NCBI RefSeq assembly: GCF_035953295.1
Contig: NZ_CP108370.1
Span: forward strand, 4,059,001 to 4,123,000
DNA: 64,000 bases
DNA from: Streptomyces sp. NBC_01335
GTDB lineage: Bacteria; Actinomycetota; Actinomycetes; Streptomycetales; Streptomycetaceae
Direction: 5' to 3'
A program made the translations under genes and the position numbers. Under the pieces are notes generated by a model. It made no database searches. It worked only from the letters and a program-made list of their open reading frames with translations, and was not told the DNA's origin. Of this stretch, positions 60,501 to 64,000 are shown one piece after another. Within the stretch, counting starts at the first letter, position 1. Every line of letters begins with the position of its first letter.

Positions 60501-61015
60501 AGCGGGCCCGCGAGAGGAACGACCGGCGCGGCAGACAGGCGCAGGCGGCGTCCGAGCTGTTCGCCGTGCTCTACCCGTCCCTCGCCGGGTGGTGCCGCCG
60601 TCTCGTGGACGACGACGGGACGGCGCACGAGATCGCCTCCGAAGCGTTCACGCGGCTCTGGGCGCGGTGGTCGAAGGTGGACGAGCCGCGCGGGTACCTG
60701 TACGTCACCGCGGCCAACCTCGTACGCGACCACTGGCGTTCGCTGGAGCGCGAGCGCCGGGCGGTCCGGCGGGTGGTGACCGAGGAGGTCGTCGGCGGCC
60801 ATGCCCAGCCGGCCGACCCCTCGGTGCGGATGCTGGTGCAGTCGTTGCCCGAACGGCTGCGCGTGCCGATCCTGTTGCATTACTACGCGGACATGCCGAT
60901 CCGGGAGGTGTCCGCGCTGACCGGGCGGAAGGAAGGGACCGTCAAGGCCGATCTCCACGCGGCCCGCGAACTGCTCCGCGCCCACCTGAGGAGAAGCCTT
61001 GACCACTCGCGCTGA
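60497..61015 (+). CDS. ECF-type sigma factor (sigma-70 family)
   Basis: 172 aa with sigma region 2 (FAVLYPSLAGWCRRLVDDDGTAHEIASEAFTRLWARWSKVDEPRGYLYVTAANLVRDHWR) and region 4 (LVQSLPERLRVPILLHYYADMPIREVSALTGRKEGTVKADLHAARELLRAHL). No obvious zinc-finger anti-sigma factor is adjacent; the next product is a one-helix membrane protein that could play that part. GTG 60497 overlaps the sortase stop. It may direct expression of this surface-protein operon or of other envelope genes (inference). Confidence 0.9.
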   Translation: MKRARERNDRRGRQAQAASELFAVLYPSLAGWCRRLVDDDGTAHEIASEAFTRLWARWSKVDEPRGYLYVTAANLVRDHWRSLERERRAVRRVVTEEVVGGHAQPADPSVRMLVQSLPERLRVPILLHYYADMPIREVSALTGRKEGTVKADLHAARELLRAHLRRSLDHSR

Positions 61016-61610
61016 CGAGGAGCCGGAGTTCGGCGCCGACGACCCGCTCGCCGTCATCCTGCGGCCCGGCCACGACCGCCTCGCGCCGCCCCCGGGCCGG
61101 TACGAGGAGCTCCGTCGCGGCGCCGCCGGCCGGAGGTACCGCAGGGGCGCCGCCGTGGTCGGCATGGCCTGCGCGGTCGCCGGGCTCGCGGTGCTGCCGT
61201 TCCGGCTGGCGGCGGGACCGGGCGTACCGGTGCTGCCCGCGTCACCGGCGGCCCCCGCTTCGACAGGGCCCGGGCCGACCGGTTCCGGCTCGGCGGACTC
61301 GGGGCCCACGGGAGCGCCCACGCCCGGGGAGACGGCCGCCCCCCAGGTGGCTCCGTCCCCGCCGACGGCCGAACCGTCCGTCACCGGGGTGACGGCCGTG
61401 CCCGAGGGCGCGTCCGCGGCCCCGTCCACGGAGGCGCCCCGGTCCGCGGCCACGGTTCCGCCGGCCGTTTCCGGGGCGGACGCCTCCGGGGCGGCGAGGG
61501 GCGTCCCGTCCGCCTCCGCGGCCGTGCCGTCGCCGACCTCGGCCCCGACGGGGGCGTCCGCCGCGGCGAACCCGTCGGTGGCGCCGACCCGGAGTACGTC
61601 CGGCGGCTGA
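60999..61610 (+). CDS. One-helix membrane protein with Ala/Ser/Thr/Pro-rich outer part
   Basis: 203 aa from TTG 60999, with GAGGAG about 5 bp upstream. A ~45-residue N-terminal cytoplasmic part (DDPLAVILRPGHDRLAPPPGRYEELRRGAAGRRYRR) precedes one helix (GAAVVGMACAVAGLAVLPFRLAA) and a low-complexity tail (~75-203). The position after an ECF sigma gene and the membrane topology suggest an anti-sigma-like regulator, but no zinc-binding HxxxCxxC is present. It overlaps the sigma gene by 17 bp. Confidence 0.7.
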   Translation: MTTRADEEPEFGADDPLAVILRPGHDRLAPPPGRYEELRRGAAGRRYRRGAAVVGMACAVAGLAVLPFRLAAGPGVPVLPASPAAPASTGPGPTGSGSADSGPTGAPTPGETAAPQVAPSPPTAEPSVTGVTAVPEGASAAPSTEAPRSAATVPPAVSGADASGAARGVPSASAAVPSPTSAPTGASAAANPSVAPTRSTSGG

Positions 61611-61738
61611 AGGGCGTGGTCCGGGCGGAAGGCGGCCGGCCGCCGCTCCCGAGCCGGCCGGCCCCACCGGCCCCGTACGCCGGTGAGACCGCCCGCGCAC
61701 CCGGCGCGGACGGCCTCGGAGCTCCGGGTCGGGGCACC

Positions 61739-63205
61739 TCAGTCGGTGACCTCGATCTTCCCGTCGTCCTTCGACGGCGACCCGGCGCCCTCGCCGGCGA
61801 GTGCGGCGGGACCGGCGTTGGCGGCGGGTGCGGCCGTCCGCGCCGCGGTGAGGTTCTTGAGCAGCGAGGCCAGGTCGACGCCGGTGGTGGAGGTGAGCAA
61901 CTCCATGCCCTGCGCGACGTTGTCGGTGACGGTACGGGCCAACTGGCTCGCCCCGTCCGTGGAGATGACCGTCAGCTTGTCGATGGCGCTGAGCGGTTCG
62001 GCCGCCTTGGCGACGACCTGGGGCAGGACGTCCACCAGCATCTGGAGGACGGCCGCGTCGCCGTACTGCGCGAAGGCGTCGGCCTTCTTCTGCATGGCCT
62101 CGGCCTCCGCCGCGCCCCGGGCGGCGATGGCGGCGGCCTGGGCCTCGCCCTCGATGCGTACCGCCGCCGCGAGCGCCGAACGCTGGAGCTTCTCGCCCTC
62201 ACCGGTCAGCCGGGCGCGGTCGGCGGTGGCCTCCGCCTCCTTCACCTGGGCGATACGACGGGCCTCGGCCTCCTGCTCGGCCTGGTACCGGGCGGCGTCG
62301 GCGGGCTTGCGGACGCGGGTGTCGAGCTCGCGGTCGGTCAGCGCCGCCTGGCGCGCGGCGACCTTCTCCTGCTCCTGGAGGACCTCCTGCTGGCGGGCGG
62401 CCTCGGCGAGCGGGCCCGCCGCGTTGGCCTTCGCGGCCGCCACCTCGGTCTCCACCCGGATCTCCGCCTGCTTCAGGTAGAAGGTCCGCTCGGCGATGGC
62501 GACGTCCTCGGCCGCCTTCAGCCGGGCCTGCTCGGAGGTGCGCCGCGAGTTCGCCTCGGCGATGTCCGCCTCCTGCTTGGCGCGGGCGGCCTCGGGGCGG
62601 CCGAGGTCCTCCAGGTAGGTGCCCTCGGTGGTGATGTCGTGGATCTGGAACGCGTCGAGGATCAGGCCCTGGCCGGAGAGGCTGGCCTCGGCCTCTTCGG
62701 CGACCTGGCTGGCGAAGGCGGCCCGGTCGCGGATGATGTCCTCGACCGACATCCGGCCGACGATCGCGCGCAGCGAGCCCGAGAGGACCTCCTGCGTGAA
62801 GCCCGCGATCCCCGCCTGCTGGCGCAGGAACCGCTGGGCGGAGGCGCGGATCGCGTCCTCGCTGCCGCCGACCTTGACGATCGCGACGCCTTCGAGGTTG
62901 GCCTTCACCCCGCGCAGGGTGACGGCACCGCGCACCTTGACCGGGATCTGCCGGCTGGAGAGGTCGAGGGTGTACCGCTGCTGCACGAACGGCACCACGA
63001 AGACCCCGCCGCCGACGACGACCTTCTGGCCGGTGTTGTCGATGCTGGTCTGACCGGTGACCGGGTCGGTGTGCTTCTTGCCACGGCGGCCGGTGATGAT
63101 GAACGCCTCGCTGGGACCCGCGACCTTGTAGCGGGTGACGACGGCGAGGCCGAGAAGAACGAACAGTACGACGATGCCGATGACGGCTATGACCACTGGA
63201 CTCAT
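61739..63205 (-). CDS. Flotillin-like SPFH-domain protein
   Basis: 488 aa. One N-terminal helix (MSPVVIAVIGIVVLFVLLGLAVVTRY) is followed by an SPFH/band-7 domain (~30-190: VAGPSEAFIITGRRG, KVRGAVTLRGVKANLEGVAIVKVGG) and a long Ala/Glu-rich coiled coil (~195-400) with many AEA/QE repeats, the classic flotillin layout. The last ~60 residues are flexible. Flotillins organise membrane microdomains. It forms a pair with the NfeD-like gene 62 bp upstream. ATG 63205 gives the natural start. Confidence 0.9.
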   Translation of the reverse strand: MSPVVIAVIGIVVLFVLLGLAVVTRYKVAGPSEAFIITGRRGKKHTDPVTGQTSIDNTGQKVVVGGGVFVVPFVQQRYTLDLSSRQIPVKVRGAVTLRGVKANLEGVAIVKVGGSEDAIRASAQRFLRQQAGIAGFTQEVLSGSLRAIVGRMSVEDIIRDRAAFASQVAEEAEASLSGQGLILDAFQIHDITTEGTYLEDLGRPEAARAKQEADIAEANSRRTSEQARLKAAEDVAIAERTFYLKQAEIRVETEVAAAKANAAGPLAEAARQQEVLQEQEKVAARQAALTDRELDTRVRKPADAARYQAEQEAEARRIAQVKEAEATADRARLTGEGEKLQRSALAAAVRIEGEAQAAAIAARGAAEAEAMQKKADAFAQYGDAAVLQMLVDVLPQVVAKAAEPLSAIDKLTVISTDGASQLARTVTDNVAQGMELLTSTTGVDLASLLKNLTAARTAAPAANAGPAALAGEGAGSPSKDDGKIEVTD

Positions 63206-63267
63206 GCGGTGATGCCCCCCTGGACCGCTGCCCGCGTGGGCGGCGGATTGTTCAACGTCCTTATGTC

Positions 63268-63792
63268 TTACGGGCGTTCCACCGGGCGCACGGTGACCGA
63301 GGAGGAGGACAAGGTTGCCTCGACCCAGATCTCGGTGCCCTGTGCGACGGGTGCGGCGCTTTTCGCCGCGTACTTCACGGTGTGCCCGGCGAGGCGCAGC
63401 AGCACCTCGCCGTAGCCGTCCGGCGGGATCGCGGTGACGACGGAACCGGTGGTGCCGATCAGGTCGTCGCCGCGCGGCGCGGGGGCCGTCCGGTCCTGCA
63501 TCAGGGCCCGGCTGAACCTCCAGGTCAGCCAGGCCGCGACCAGCCCCGCCAGGCCCCCGCCGGCGAGGGCCACGGCCAGGCCCACGTCGGTCGTCCCCTG
63601 CACGATCGCCCCGCCGAAGCCGAGCATCGAGAGGAATCCGGCGATCACGGGGAGCGAGAGCAGGCCGTCGAAGAGACCGTTCAGCAGACCCCCGAAGAGC
63701 CCTCCGAAGATCCCTTCCAGGATGCCGTCGAAGAGCAACGACAGGGCGAGCAGGACGAGTCCCGCCGCACCGAGTGCGAGGAGAAGCGTCAC
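63268..63792 (-). CDS. NfeD-like membrane protein
   Basis: 174 aa with ~3 hydrophobic segments (VTLLLALGAAGLVLLALSLLF; a Gly/Phe/Leu-rich amphipathic stretch FGGLFGGLLNGLF; VGLAVALAGGGLAGLVAAWL) and a C-terminal OB-fold (DDLIGTTGSVVTAIPPDGYGEVLLRLAGHTVKYAAKSAAPVAQGTEIWVEATLSSSSVTVRPV), the NfeD type. GTG 63792 is preferred because AAGGGGG lies about 7 bp upstream. With the flotillin gene it forms the usual flotillin/NfeD pair. The 208 bp to the window's end hold no gene I can support. Confidence 0.85.
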   Translation of the reverse strand: MTLLLALGAAGLVLLALSLLFDGILEGIFGGLFGGLLNGLFDGLLSLPVIAGFLSMLGFGGAIVQGTTDVGLAVALAGGGLAGLVAAWLTWRFSRALMQDRTAPAPRGDDLIGTTGSVVTAIPPDGYGEVLLRLAGHTVKYAAKSAAPVAQGTEIWVEATLSSSSVTVRPVERP

Positions 63793-64000
63793 GGCGTACC
63801 CCCTTGAGCCGTACGGGCCCCCCGGCCCCGCTCCATGGCGCACCGAACGGCTGGAACCGACCGGCGAACCGACCGGAGGGTCTCACGGGCCGGGGCCCAC
63901 CGTCACTGCCGGGAACCGGCAGTCTTCGGGCGATCTTGATGCCGGAAACTGCCCGTCCGATGGGGTGGACGACCGCGCCGCACGGTTGGTTCCGCGCCGC

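Overview
The window is a 64 kb piece of a Streptomyces (or very close actinomycete) chromosome. The evidence is very high G+C in nearly all codons, GTG and some TTG starts, Shine-Dalgarno sites of the GGAGG type, leaderless promoters, mycothiol-type enzymes, a PP2C/ATPase regulator of the SpoIIE-like class and many small actinomycete-only families. Two exact 14-bp parS boxes (GTTTCACGTGAAAC) and one near-exact box suggest the origin-proximal part of the chromosome, which fits the aspS/metG/dacA neighbourhood. I see no prophage, IS element, CRISPR array, tRNA or rRNA.

Layout, left to right. 1-7.9 kb: the 3' end of a trehalose-synthase-like GH13 gene; a secreted PA14/fibronectin-III protein next to a secreted D-Ala-D-Ala carboxypeptidase; a GntR regulator overlapping an MFS transporter gene; and a DHA2-type efflux pump divergent from a TetR regulator with two inverted-repeat operators between them. 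8.5-16 kb: a mycothiol-dependent DinB-type enzyme, a carbon-nitrogen hydrolase, an unknown protein, an orphan signal-peptide ORF with two TTA codons, a LURP-one protein, a thioredoxin/NHL protein and an M18 aminopeptidase. 16-25 kb: acyl-CoA dehydrogenase, SseB-like protein, pirin, AI-2E-type membrane protein, a TagC/P68-type beta-propeller protein whose C-terminal domain recurs alone in the next gene, and a PAS/GAF/PP2C/HATPase phosphatase.

25-35 kb: aspS, an L,D-transpeptidase lipoprotein, metG, a VWA-domain protein, an S4 RNA-binding protein and a FUSC-family membrane protein. 35-42 kb: quinone-oxidoreductase-like enzyme, membrane proteins, a DrrAB-type ABC exporter, UspA, and a two-gene flavin operon (luciferase-like monooxygenase plus FMN reductase). 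42-51 kb: a 42-aa membrane peptide beside a 29-base run of G, a methyltransferase, a type-II (auxiliary) tryptophanyl-tRNA synthetase preceded by a Trp-Trp leader peptide and attenuator, a haloperoxidase-like hydrolase, a two-RCK-domain protein, a PucR regulator and a lysA-like decarboxylase with an SAV_915-type partner. 51-64 kb: TerB protein divergent from a BlaI/M56 pair, a lipoprotein, a KhtTU/CpeAB-like c-di-AMP-type antiporter pair, an HTH/TPR regulator, an operon of sortase substrate, class F sortase, ECF sigma factor and membrane protein, and a flotillin/NfeD pair.

The most notable items are the parS boxes sited in 3' regions and fused to terminator-like palindromes, the Trp attenuator, a candidate operator shared by the pirin gene and the flavin operon, the G29 tract, the sortase operon with a GAPNTG sorting motif, and several tandem repeats (6 x 20 bp, 3 x 29 bp). 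Family assignments come from reading the translated sequences, not from searches.
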